From assembly GCA_964034945.1 (NCBI GenBank), contig OZ035960.1:69584994-69648993 (forward strand): DNA of 64,000 nt, written 5' to 3'. This DNA is from Chrysopilus asiliformis (Eukaryota > Arthropoda > Insecta > Diptera > Rhagionidae). A model generated the notes under the pieces. That model was not told where the DNA came from. It worked only from the letters and a program-made list of their open reading frames with translations, and ran no database searches. Of this stretch, positions 13,200-24,440 are shown piece by piece (the stretch's first letter is position 1; each line of letters opens with the position of its first letter). The translations under genes were made by a program, and so were the position numbers.

Positions 13200-13750
13200 G
13201 GGCGGGGCTTAACTCGGCCACGCCCCTTTTTCCAATTTTTATGGGAAATCGGTTTCTGAGAGGGGGCGGGGCTTAACTCGGCCACGCCCCTTTTTCCAAT
13301 TTTGATGGGAAATCGATTTCTGAGAGGGGGCGGGGCTTAACTCGGCCACGCCCCTTTTTCCAATTTTGATGGGAAATCGATTTCTGAAAGGGGGCGGGGC
13401 TTAACTCGGCCTCGCCCCTTGTTCCAATTTTGATGGGAAATCGATTTCTGAGAGGGGGCGGGGCTTAACTCGGCCACGCCCCTTTTTCCAATTTTGATGG
13501 GAAATCGATTTCTGAGAGGGAGCGGGGCTTAACTCGGCCACGCCCCTTTTTCCAATTTTGATGGAAAATCGATTGTTGAGAGGGGGCGGGGCTTAACTCG
13601 GCCACGCCCCTTTTTCCAATTTTGATGGAAAATCGATTTCTGAGAGGGGGCGGGGCTTAACTCGGCCACGCCCCTTTTTCCAATTTTGATGGAAAATCGA
13701 TTTCTGAGAAGGGGCGGAGCTTAACTCGGCCGCGCCCCTTTTTCCAATTT
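13200..13750 (+). repeat. Duplication of 12.31-12.85 kb (offset 894 bp)
   Basis: AATTTTTATGGG, GAAAGGGGGCGGGG with CCTTGTTCC, GGGAGCGGGG and GATTGTTGAG recur at a constant 894 bp. GATTGTTGAG is found only in these two blocks, so they are each other's closest relatives. Confidence 0.7.
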
Positions 13751-14580
13751 TGATGGGAAATCGATTTCTGAAAGGGGGCGGGGCTTAACTCGGCCTCGCC
13801 CCTTGTTCCAATTTTGATGGGAAATCGATTTCTGAGAGGGGCGGGGCTTAACTCGGCCACGCCCCTTTTTCCAATTTTGATGGGAAATCGATTTCTGAGA
13901 GGGGCGGGGCTTACCTCGGCCACGCCCCTTTTTCCAATTTTGATGGGAAATCGATTTCTGAGAGGGCGCCGGGCTTAATTCGGCCACGCCCCTTTTTCCA
14001 ATTTTGATGGGAAATCGATTTCTGAGAGGGGCGGGGCTTAACTCGGCCACGCCCCTTTTTCCAATTTTGATGGGAAATCGATTTCTGAGAGGGGGCGGGG
14101 CTTAACTCGGCCACGCCCCTTTTTCCAATTTTGATGGGAAATCGATTTCTGAGAGGGGGCGGAGCTTAACTCGGCCACGCCCCTTTTTCCAATTTTGATG
14201 GGAAATCGATTTCTGAGAGGGGGCGGGGCTTAACTCGGCCACGCCCCTTTTTCCAATTTTAATGGGAAATCGATTTCTGAGAGGGGGCGGGGCTTAACTC
14301 GGCCACGCCCCTTTTTCCAATTTTGATGGAAAATCGATTTCTGAGAGGGGGCGGGGCTTAACTCGGCCACGCCCCTTTTTCCAATTTTGATGGGAAATCG
14401 ATTTCTGAGAGGGGGCGGGGCTTAATTCGGCCACGCCCCTTTTTCCAATTTTGATGGGAAATCGATTTCTGAGAGGGGGCGGGGCTTAACTCGGCCACGG
14501 CCCTTTTTCCAATTTTGATGGGAAATCGATTTCTGAGAGGGGGCGGGGCTTAACTCGGCCACGCCCCTTTTTCCAATTTT

Positions 14581-14600
14581 GATGGGAAATGGAGAGGGGG
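14581..14600 (+). repeat. Satellite unit with 7-bp deletion
   Basis: GGGAAATGGAGAGGGGGCGG lacks TTTCTGA. The deletion ends share GA, as expected for slippage. I saw no second copy. Confidence 0.8.
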
Positions 14601-17524
14601 CGGGGCTTAACTCGGCCACGCCCCTTTTTCCAATTTTGATGGGAATCGATTTCTGAGAGGGGGCGGGGCTTAACTCGGCCACGCCCCTTTTTCCAATTTT
14701 GATGGGAAATCGATTTCTGAGAGGGGGCGGGGCTTAACTCGGCCACGCCCCTTTTTCCAATTTTGATGGGAAATCGATTTCTGAGAGGGGGCGGGGCTTA
14801 ACTCGGCCACGCCCCTTTTTCCAATTTTGATGGGAAATGGATTTCTGAGAGGGGGCGGGGCTTAACTCGGCCACGCCCCTTTTTCCAATTTTGATGGGAA
14901 ATCGATTTCTGAGAGGGGGCGGGGCTTAACTCGGCCACGCCCCTTTTTCCAATTTTGATGGGAAATCGATTTCTGAGAGGGGGCGGGGCTTAACTCGCCC
15001 ACGCCCCTTTTTCCAATTTTGATGGGAATCGATTTCTGAAAGGGGGCGGGGCTTAACTCGGCCACACCCCTTTTTCCAATTTTGATGGAAAATCGATTTC
15101 TGAGAGGGGGCGGGGCTTAACTCGGCCACACCCCTGTTTCCAATTTTGATGGGAAATCGATATCTGAGAGGGGGCGGGGCTTAACTCGGCCACGCCCCTT
15201 TTTCCAATTTTGATGGGGAATCGATTTCTGAGAGGGGGCGGGGCTTAACTCGGCCACGCCCCTTTTTCCAATTTTGATGGGAAATCGATTTCTGAGAAGG
15301 GGCGGAGCTTAACTCGGCCACGCCCCTTTTTCCAATTTTGATGGGAAATCGATTTCTGAGAGGGGCGGGGCTTAACTCGGCCACGCCCCTTTTTCTAATT
15401 TTGATGGGAAATCGATTTCTGAGAGGGGGCGGGGCTTAACTCGGCCACGCCTCTTTTTCCAATTTTGATGGGAAATCGATTTCTGAGAGGGGGCGGAGCT
15501 TAACTCGGCCACGCCCCTTTTTCCAATTTTGATGGGAAATCGATTTCTGAGGTGGGGCGGGGCTTAACTCGGCCACGCCCCTTTTTCCAATTTTGAAGGG
15601 AATCGATTTCTGAGAGGGGGCGGGGCTTAACTCGGCTACGCCCCTTTTTCCAATTTTGATGGGAAATCGATTTCTGAGAGGGGGCGGGGCTTAACTCGGC
15701 CACGCCCCTTTTTCCAATTTTGATGGGAAATCGATTTCTGAGAGGGGGCGGGGCTTAACTCGGCCACGCCCCTTTTTCCAATTTTGATGGGAAATGGATT
15801 TCTGAGAGGGGGCGGGACTTAACTCGACCACGCCCCTTTTTCCAATTTTGATGGGAATCGATTTCTGAAAGGGGGCGGGGCTTAACTCGGCCACGCCCCT
15901 TTTTCCAATTTTGATGGGAAATGGATTTCTGAGAGGGGGCGGGGCTTAACTCGGCCACGCCCCTTTTTCCAATTTTGATGGGAAATCGATTTCTGAGAGG
16001 GGGGGGCTTAACTCGGCCACGCCCCTTTTTCCAATTTTGATGGGAAATCGATTTCTGAGAGGGGGCGGGGCTTAACTCGGCAACGCCCCTTTTTCCAATT
16101 TTGATGGGAAATCGATTTCTGAGAGGGGCGGGGCTTAACTCGGCCACGCCCCTTTTTCCAATTTTGATGGGAAATGGATTTCTGAGAGGGGGCGGGACTT
16201 AACTCGACCACGCCCCTTTTTCCAATTTTGATGGGAATCGATTTCTGAGAGGGGGCGGGGCTTAACTCGGCCACGCCCCTTTTTCCAATTTTGATGGGAA
16301 ATCGATTTCTGAGAGGGGGCGGGGCTTAACTCGGCCACGCCCCTTTTTCCAATTTTGATGGGAAATCCATTTCTGAGAGGGGGCGGGCCTTAACTCGGCC
16401 ACGCCCCTTTTTCCAATTTTGATGGGAAATCGATTTCTGAGAGGGGGCGGGGCTTAACTCGGCCACGCCCCTTTTTCCAATTTTGAAGGGAATCGATTTC
16501 TGAGAGGGGGCGGGGCTTAACTCGGCTACGCCCCTTTTTCCAATTTTGATGGGAAATCGATTTCTGAGAGGGGGCGGGGCTTAACTCGGCCACGCCCCTT
16601 TTTCCAATTTTGATGGGAAATCGATTTCTGAGAGGGGGCGGGGCTTAACTCGGCCACGCCCCTTTTTCCAATTTTGATGGGAAATCGATTTCTGAGAGGG
16701 GGCGGGGCTTAACTCGGCCACGCCCCTTTTTCCAATTTTGATGGGAAATCGATTTCTGAGAGGGGGCGGGGCTTAACTCGGCAACGCCCCTTTTTCCAAT
16801 TTTGATGGGAAATCGATTTCTGAGAGGGGCGGGGCTTAACTCGGCCACGCCCCTTTTTCCAATTTTATTGGGAAATCGATTTCTGAGAGGGCCCGGGGCT
16901 TAACTCGGCCACGCCCCTTTTTCCAATTTTGATGGGAAATCGATTTCTGAGAGGGGGCGGGGCTTAACTCGGCCACGCCCCTTTTTCCAATTTTGATGGG
17001 AAATCGATTTCTGAGAGGACGCCGGGCTTAACTCGGCCACGCCCCTTTTTCCAATTTTGATGGGAAATCGATTTCTGAGGGGGGGCGGGGCTTAACTCGG
17101 CCACGCCCCTTTTTCCAATTTTGATGGGAATCGATTTCTGAGAGGGGGCGGGGCTTAACTCGGCCACGCCCCTTTTTCCAATTTTGATGGGAAATCGATT
17201 TCTGAGAGGGGGCGGGGCTTAACTCGGCCACGCCCCTTTTTCCAATTTTGATGGGAAATCGATTTCTGAGAGGGGGCGGGGCTTAACTCGGCCACGCCCC
17301 TTTTTCCAATTTTGATGGGAAATCGATTTCTGAGAGGGGCGGGGCTTAACTCGGCCATGCCCCTTTTTCCAATTTTGATGGGAAATCGATTTCTGAGAGG
17401 GGCGGGGCTTAACTCGGCCACGCCCCTTTTTCCAATTTTGATGGGAAATCGATTTCTGAGAGGGGGCGGGGCTTAACTCGGCCACGCCCTTTTTTCCAAT
17501 TTTGATGGGAAATCGATTTCTGAG

Positions 17525-17555
17525 AGGGGGCGGGGCTTAACTCGGCCACGCCCCT
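17525..17555 (+). other. Intra-unit inverted repeat (potential hairpin), representative copy
   Basis: Within each unit AGGGG(G)CG pairs with CGCCCCT. After one G·A mismatch, GGC pairs with GCC, leaving an 8-base loop TTAACTCG. The 64-bp form has one bulged G; the frequent 63-bp form, with four G instead of five, pairs without the bulge. Almost every unit repeats this. Whether it extrudes as a cruciform, or folds in RNA, is inference; the pairing itself can be read from the sequence. Confidence 0.7.
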
Positions 17556-17564
17556 TTTTCCAAT
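17525..17564 (+). promoter_or_regulatory. GC-box-like G-run and CCAAT motif in each unit (representative; function doubtful)
   Basis: Each unit carries GGGGGCGGGGC, which matches the GC-box core GGGCGGGGC recognised by Sp/KLF zinc-finger factors in animals, and a CCAAT about 25 bp further on. No TATA motif or following gene is present, so this is a composition match, not a supported promoter. If bound, an array of about 1,000 sites could titrate such a factor or drive satellite transcription. Confidence 0.25.
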
Positions 17565-17572
17565 TTTGATGG

Positions 17573-17584
17573 GAAATCGATTTC
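17573..17584. other. 12-bp perfect palindrome spanning the unit junction, representative copy
   Basis: GAAATCGATTTC is identical to its own reverse complement and recurs once per unit where two units meet. Units with GGGAATCG, ATGG(A), GATATC or TCTATTT break the symmetry. A dyad every 64 bp could be a dimeric protein-binding site, but no specific binder is recognised. Confidence 0.75.
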
Positions 17585-17899
17585 TGAGAGGGGGCGGGGC
17601 TTAACTCGGCCACGCCCCTTTTTCCAATTTTGATGGGAAATCGATTTCTGAGAGGGGGCGGGGCTTAACTCGGCCACGCCCCTTTTTCCAATTTTGATGG
17701 GAAATCGATTTCTGAGAGGGGGCGGGGCTTAACTCGGCCACGCCCCTTTTTCCAATTTTGATGGGAAATCGATATCTGAGAGGGGGCGGGGCTTAACTCG
17801 GCCACGCCCCTTTTTCCAATTTTGATGGGAAATCGATTTCTGAGAGGGGGCGGGGCTTAACTCGGCCACGCCCCTTTTTCCAATTTTGATGGGAAATCG

Positions 17900-19440
17900 A
17901 TTTCTGAGAGGGGGCGGGGCTTAACTCGGCCACGCCCCTTTTTCCAATTTTGATGGGAAATCGATTTCTGAGAGGGGGCGGGCCTTAACTCGGCCACGCC
18001 CCTTTTTCCAATTTTGATGGGAAATCGATTTCTGAGAGGGGGCGGGGCTTAACTCGGCCACGCCCCTTTTTCCAATTTTGATGGGAAATCGATTTCTGAG
18101 AGGGGGCGGGCCTTAACTCGGCCACGCCCCTTTTTCCAATTTTGATGGGAAATCGATTTCTGAGGGGGGGCGGGGCTTAACTCGGCCACGCCCCTTTTTC
18201 CAATTTTGAAGGGAATCGATTTCTGAGAGTGGGCGGGGCTTAACTCGGCCACGCCCCTTTTTCCAATTTTGATGGGAAATGGATTTCTGAGAGGGGGCGG
18301 GGCTTAACTCGGCCACGCCCCTTTTTCCAATTTTGATGGGAAATCGATTTCTGAAAGGGGGCGGGGCTTAACTCGGCCACGCCCCTTTTTCCAATTTTGA
18401 TGGGAAATCGATTTCTGAGAGGGGCGGGGCTTAACTCGGCCACGCCCCTTTTTCCAATTTTATTGGGAAATCGATTTCTGAGAGGGCCCGGGGCTTAACT
18501 CGGCCACGCCCCTTTTTCCAATTTTGATGGGAAATCGATTTCTGAGAGGGGGCGGGGCTTAACTCGGCCACGCCCCTTTTTCCAATTTTGATGGGAAATC
18601 GATTTCTGAGAGGGCGCCGGGCTTAACTCGGCCACGCCCCTTTTTCCAATTTTGATGGGAAATCGATTTCTGAGGGGGGGCGGGGCTTAACTCGGCCACG
18701 CCCCTTTTTCCAATTTTGATGGGAAATCGATTTCTGAGAGGGGGCGGGGCTTAGCTCGGCCACGCCCCTTTTTCCAATTTTGATGGGAATCGATTTCTGA
18801 GAGGGGGCGGGGCTTAACTCGGCCACGCCCCTTTTTCCAATTTTGATGGGAAATCGATTTCTGAGAGGGGGCGGGGCTTAACTCGGCCACGCCCCTTTTT
18901 CCAATTTTGATGGGAAATCGATTTCTGAGAGGGGGCGGGGCTTAACTCGGCCACGCCCCTTTTTCCAATTTTGATGGGAAATCGATTTCTGAGAGGGGGC
19001 GGGGCTTAACTCGGCCATGCCCCTTTTTCCAATTTTGATGGGAAATCGATTTCTGAGAGGGGCGGGGCTTAACTCGGCCACGCCCCTTTTTCCAATTTTG
19101 ATGGGAAATCGATTTCTGAGAGGGTGCGGGGCTTAACTCGGCCACGCCCTTTTTTCCAATTTTGATGGGAAATCGATTTCTGAGAGGGGGCGGGGCTTAA
19201 CTCGGCCACGCCCCTTTTTCCAATTTTGATGGGAAATCGATTTCTGAGGGGCGGGGCTTAACTCGGCCACGCCCCTTTTTCCAATTTTGATGGGAAATCG
19301 ATTTCTGAGAGGGGGCGGGGCTTAACTCGGCCACGCCCCTTTTTCCAATTTTGATGGGAAATCGATTTCTGAGAGGGGCGGGGCTTAACTCGGCCACGCC
19401 CCTTTTTCCAATTTTATTGGGAAATCGATTTCTGAGAGGG
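17900..19440 (+). repeat. Duplication block, copy 1 (offset 3,632 bp)
   Basis: Variants here recur 3,632 bp downstream: CGGGCCTTAA (17979 and 18109), TTTGAAGGGAATCG near 18.21 kb, GGGCCCGGGG near 18.49 kb, TTAGCTCGG at 18751 and GGGTGCGGGG near 19.12 kb. Agreement ends near 19.44 kb, where GGGTGCGGGG here faces GGGGGCCGGGC there. Confidence 0.75.
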
Positions 19441-21529
19441 TGCGGGGCTTAACTCGGCCACGCCCTTTTTTCCAATTTTGATGGGAAATCGATTTCTGAG
19501 AGGGGGCGGGGCTTAACTCGGCCACGCCCCTTTTTCCAATTTTGATGGGAAATCGATTTCTGAGGGGCGGGGCTTAACTCGGCCACGCCCCTTTTTCCAA
19601 TTTTGATGGGAAATCGATTTCTGAGAGGGGGCGGGGCTTAACTCGGCCACGCCCCTTTTTCCAATTTTGATGGGAAATGGATTTCTGAGAGGGGGCGGGG
19701 CTTAACTCGGCCACGCCCCTTTTTCCAATTTTGATGGGAATCGATTTCTGAGAGGGGGCGGGGCTTAACTCGGCCACGCCCCTTTTTCCAATTTTGATGG
19801 GAAATCGATTTCTGAGAGGGGGCGGGGCTTAACTCGGCAACGCCCCTTTTTCCAATTTTGATGGGAAATCGATTTCTGAGAGGGGCGGGGCTTAACTCGG
19901 CCACGCCCCTTTTTCCAATTTTATTGGGAAATCGATTTCTGACAGGGGGCGGAGCTTAACTCGGCCACGCCCCTTTTTCCAATTTTGATGGGAAATCGAT
20001 TTCTGAGAGGGGGCGGGGCTTAACTCGGCCACGCCCCTTTTTCCAATTTTGATGGGAAATCGATTTCTGAGAGGGCGCCGGGCTTAACTCGGCCACGCCC
20101 CTTTTTCCAATTTTGATGGGAAATCGATTTCTGAGGGGGGGCGGGGCTTAACTCGGCCACGCCCCTTTTTCCAATTTTGATGGGAAATCGATTTCTGAGA
20201 GGGGGCGGGGCTTAGCTCGGCCACGCCCCTTTTTCCAATTTTGATGGGAATCGATTTCTGAGAGGGGGCGGGGCTTAACTCGGCCACGCCCCTTTTTCCA
20301 ATTTTGATGGGAAGTCGATTTCTGTGAGGGGGCGGGGCTTAACTCGGCCACGCCCCTTTTTCCAATTTTGATGGGAAATCGATTTCTGAGAGGGGGCGGG
20401 GCTTAACTCGGCCACGCCCCTTTTTCCAATTTTGATGGGAAATCGATTTCTGAGAGGGGGCGGGGCTTAACTCGGCCACGCCCCTTTTTCCAATTTTGAT
20501 GGGAAATCGATTTCTGAGAGGGGCGGGGCTTAACTCGGCCACGCCCCTTTTTCCAATTTTGATGGGAAATCGATTTCTGAGAGGGGGCGGGGCTTAACTC
20601 GGCCACGCCTTTTTTTCCAATTTTGATGGGAAATCGATTTCTGAGAGGGGGCGGGGCTTAACTCGGCCACGCCCCTTTTTCCAATTTTGATGGGAAATCG
20701 ATTTCTGAGAGGGGGCGGGGCTTAACTCGGCCACGCCCCTTTTTCCAATTTTGATGGGAAATCGATTTCTGAGAGGGGGCGGGGCTTAACTCGGCCACGC
20801 CCCTTTTTCCAATTTTGATGGGAAATCGATTTCTGAGAGGGGGCGGGGCTTAACTCGGCCACGCCCCTTTTTCCAATTTTGATGGGAAATGGATTTCTGA
20901 GAGGGGGCGGGGCTTAACTCGGCCACGCCCCTTTTTCCAATTTTGATGGGAAATCGATTTCTGAGAGAGGGCGGGGCTTAACTCGGCCACGCCCCTTTTT
21001 CAAATTTTGATGGGAAATCGATTTCTGAGAGGGGGCGGGGCTTAACTCGGCCACGCCCCTTTTTCCAATTTTGAGGGGAAATCGATTTCTGAGAGGGGGC
21101 GGGGCTTAACTCGGCCACGCCCCGTTTTCCAATTTTGATGGGAAATCGATTTCTGAGAGGGGGCGGGGCTTAACTCGGCCACGCCCCTTTTTCCAATTTT
21201 GATGGGAAATCGATTTCTGAGAGGGGCGGGGCTTAACTCGGCCACGCCCCTTTTTCCAATTTTGATGGGAAATCGATTTCTGAGAGGGGGCGGGGCTTAA
21301 CTCGGCCACGCCCCTTTTTCCAATTTTGATGGGAAATCGATTTCTGAGAGGGGGCGGGGCTTAACTCGGCCACGTCCCTTTTTCCAATTTTGATGGGAAA
21401 CCGATTTCTGAGAGGGGGCGGGGCTTAACTCGGCCACACCCCTTTTTCCAATTTTGATGGGAAATCGATTTCTGAGAGGGGGCGGAGCTTAACTCGGCCA
21501 CGCCCCTTTTTCCAATTTTGATGGGAAAT

Positions 21530-23070
21530 CGATTTCTGAGAGGGGGCGGGGCTTAACTCGGCCACGCCCCTTTTTCCAATTTTGATGGGAAATCGATTTC
21601 TGAGAGGGGGCGGGCCTTAACTCGGCCACGCCCCTTTTTCCAATTTTGATGGGAAATCGATTTCTGAGAGGGGGCGGGGCTTAACTCGGCCACGCCCCTT
21701 TTTCCAATTTTGATGGGAAATCGATTTCTGAGAGGGGGCGGGCCTTAACTCGGCCACGCCCCTTTTTCCAATTTTGATGGGAAATCGATTTCTGAGGGGG
21801 GGCGGGGCTTAACTCGGCCACGCCCCTTTTTCCAATTTTGAAGGGAATCGATTTCTGAGAGGGGGCGGGGCTTAACTCGGCCACGCCCCTTTTTCCAATT
21901 TTGATGGGAAATGGATTTCTGAGAGGGGGCGGGGCTTAACTCGGCCACGCCCCTTTTTCCAATTTTGATGGGAAATCGATTTCTGAAAGGGGGCGGGGCT
22001 TAACTCGGCCACGCCCCTTTTTCCAATTTTGATGGGAAATCGATTTCTGAGAGGGGCGGGGCTTAACTCGGCCACGCCCCTTTTTCCAATTTTATTGGGA
22101 AATCGATTTCTGAGAGGGCCCGGGGCTTAACTCGGCCACGCCCCTTTTTCCAATTTTGATGGGAAATCGATTTCTGAGAGGGGGCGGGGCTTAACTCGGC
22201 CACGCCCCTTTTTCCAATTTTGATGGGAAATCGATTTCTGAGAGGGCGCCGGGCTTAACTCGGCCACGCCCCTTTTTCCAATTTTGATGGGAAATCGATT
22301 TCTGAGGGGGGGCGGGGCTTAACTCGGCCACGCCCCTTTTTCCAATTTTGATGGGAAATCGATTTCTGAGAGGGGGCGGGGCTTAGCTCGGCCACGCCCC
22401 TTTTTCCAATTTTGATGGGAATCGATTTCTGAGAGGGGGCGGGGCTTAACTCGGCCACGCCCCTTTTTCCAATTTTGATGGGAAATCGATTTCTGAGAGG
22501 GGGCGGGGCTTAACTCGGCCACGCCCCTTTTTCCAATTTTGATGGGAAATCGATTTCTGAGAGGGGGCGGGGCTTAACTCGGCCACGCCCCTTTTTCCAA
22601 TTTTGATGGGAAATCGATTTCTGAGAGGGGGCGGGGCTTAACTCGGCCATGCCCCTTTTTCCAATTTTGATGGGAAATCGATTTCTGAGAGGGGCGGGGC
22701 TTAACTCGGCCACGCCCCTTTTTCCAATTTTGATGGGAAATCGATTTCTGAGAGGGTGCGGGGCTTAACTCGGCCACGCCCTTTTTTCCAATTTTGATGG
22801 GAAATCGATTTCTGAGAGGGGGCGGGGCTTAACTCGGCCACGCCCCTTTTTCCAATTTTGATGGGAAATCGATTTCTGAGGGGCGGGGCTTAACTCGGCC
22901 ACTCCCCTTTTTCCAATTTTGATGGGAAATCGATTTCTGAGAGGGGGCGGGGCTTAACTCGGCCACGCCCCTTTTTCCAATTTTGATGGGAAATCGATTT
23001 CTGAGAGGGGCGGGGCTTAACTCGGCCACGCCCCTTTTTCCAATTTTATTGGGAAATCGATTTCTGAGAG
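21530..23070 (+). repeat. Duplication block, copy 2 (offset 3,632 bp)
   Basis: Second copy of the 17.9-19.44 kb block with a few single-base differences, for example CCACTCCCC near 22.90 kb in place of CCACGCCCC, and GAGAGGGGGCGG near 21.86 kb where copy 1 has GAGAGTGGGCGG. Confidence 0.75.
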
Positions 23071-24440
23071 GGGGCCGGGCTTAACTCGGCCACGCCCCTT
23101 TTTCCAATTTTGATGGGAAATCGATTTCTGAGGGGGGGCGGGGCTTAACTCGGCCACGCCCCTTTTTCCAATTTTGATGGGAAATCGATTTCTGAGAGGG
23201 GGCGGGGCTTAGCTCGGCCACGCCCCTTTTTCCAATTTTGATGGGAAATCGATTTCTGAGAGGGGGCGGGGCTTAACTCGGCCATGCCCCTTTTTCCAAT
23301 TTTGATGGGAAATCGATTTCTGAGAGGGGTGGGGCTTAACTCGGCCACGCCCCTTTTTCCAATTTTGATGGGAAATCGATTTATAAGAGGGGGCGGGGCT
23401 TAACTCCCCTTTTTCCAATTTTGATGGGAAATCGATTTCTGAGAGGGGGCGGGGCTTAACTCGGCCACGCCCCTTTTTCCAATTTTGATGGGAAATCTAT
23501 TTCTGAGAGGGGGCGGAGCTTAACTCGGCCACGCCCCTTTTTCCAATTTTGATGGGAAATCGATTTATGAGAGGGGGCGGGGCTTAACTCCCCTTTTTCC
23601 AATTTTGATGGGAAATCTATTTTTGAGAGGGGGCGGAGCTTAACTCGGCCACGCCCCTTTTTCCAATTTTGATGGGAAATCTATTTCTGAGAGGGGGCGG
23701 AGCTTAACTCGGCCACGCCCCTTTTTCCAATTTTGATGGGAAATCGATTTCTGAGAGGGGGCGGGGCTTAACTCGGCCACGCCCCTTTTTCCAATTTTGA
23801 TGGGAAATCGATTTCTGAGAGGGGGCGGAGCTTAACTCGGCCACGCCCCTTTTTCCGATTTTGATGGGAAATCGATTTCTGAGAGGGGGCGGGGCTTAAC
23901 TCGGCCACGCCCCTTTTTCCAATTTTGATGGGAAATCGATTTCTGAGAGGGGGCGGGGCTTAACTCGGCCACGCCCCTTTTTCCAATTTTGATGGGAAAT
24001 CGATTTCTGAGAGGGGGCGGGGCTTAACTCGGCCACGCCCCTTTTTCCAATTTTGATGGGAAATCGATTTCTGAGAGGGGGCGGGGCTTAACTCGGCCAC
24101 GCCCCTTTTTCCAATTTTGATGGGAAATCGATTTCTGAGAGGGGGCGGGGCTTAACTCGGCCACGCCCCTTTTTCCAATTTTGATGGGAAATCGATTTCT
24201 GAGAGGGGGCGGAGCTTAACTCGGCCACGCCCCTTTTTCCAATTTTGATGGGAAATCGATTTCTGAGAGGGGCGGGGCTTAACTCGGCCACGCCCCTTTA
24301 TCCAATTTTGATGGGAAACCGATTTCTGAGAGGGGGCGGGACTTAACTCGGCCACGCCCCTTTTTCCAATTTTGATGGGAAATCGATTTCTGAGAGGGGG
24401 CGGGGCTTAACTCGGCCACGCCCCTTTTTCCAATTTTGAT
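23050..24440 (+). repeat. 1.4-kb tandem duplication, copy 1
   Basis: Matches 24.44-25.85 kb. The first half aligns at 1,390 bp (GGGGTGGGGC near 23.33 kb, the two 8-bp-deleted units near 23.40 and 23.59 kb). The second half aligns at 1,445 to 1,446 bp (TTCCGATTTTG at 23.855 kb, CTTTATCCAA with GGGAAACCG near 24.30 kb). A segment near 23.7 kb has no exact counterpart. Confidence 0.75.
23398..23412 (+). repeat. Satellite unit with 8-bp deletion (first of six)
   Basis: CTTAACTCCCCTTTTTCC lacks eight bases (GGCCACGC) of the normal unit, so the inner part of the inverted repeat is lost. Copies lie near 23.40, 23.59, 24.79, 24.98, 25.16 and 26.27 kb. The first four are two copies of one pair, duplicated with the 1.4-kb block. 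Confidence 0.85.

Larger units (their letters stand above)
17511..17574 (+). repeat. Reference consensus unit of the satellite (64 bp)
   Basis: A copy matching the majority sequence, followed directly by further identical copies. Composition is 19 G, 15 C, 12 A and 18 T, with 4 CpG against about 4.5 expected. It holds one TTAA (17537-17540), one GC-box-like G-run, one CCAAT (17560-17564) and one ClaI-type ATCGAT. Each unit has one TAA on the minus strand within the reverse complement of GAGTTAAG, so minus-strand frames stay open for about three units before the stop falls in frame. Confidence 0.95.

Noticed and set aside
17525..17535. G-quadruplex from the GGGGGCGGGG run
   Set aside because: Only two long G-runs occur per unit and the next pair is about 64 bp away, so a standard four-run motif is absent.
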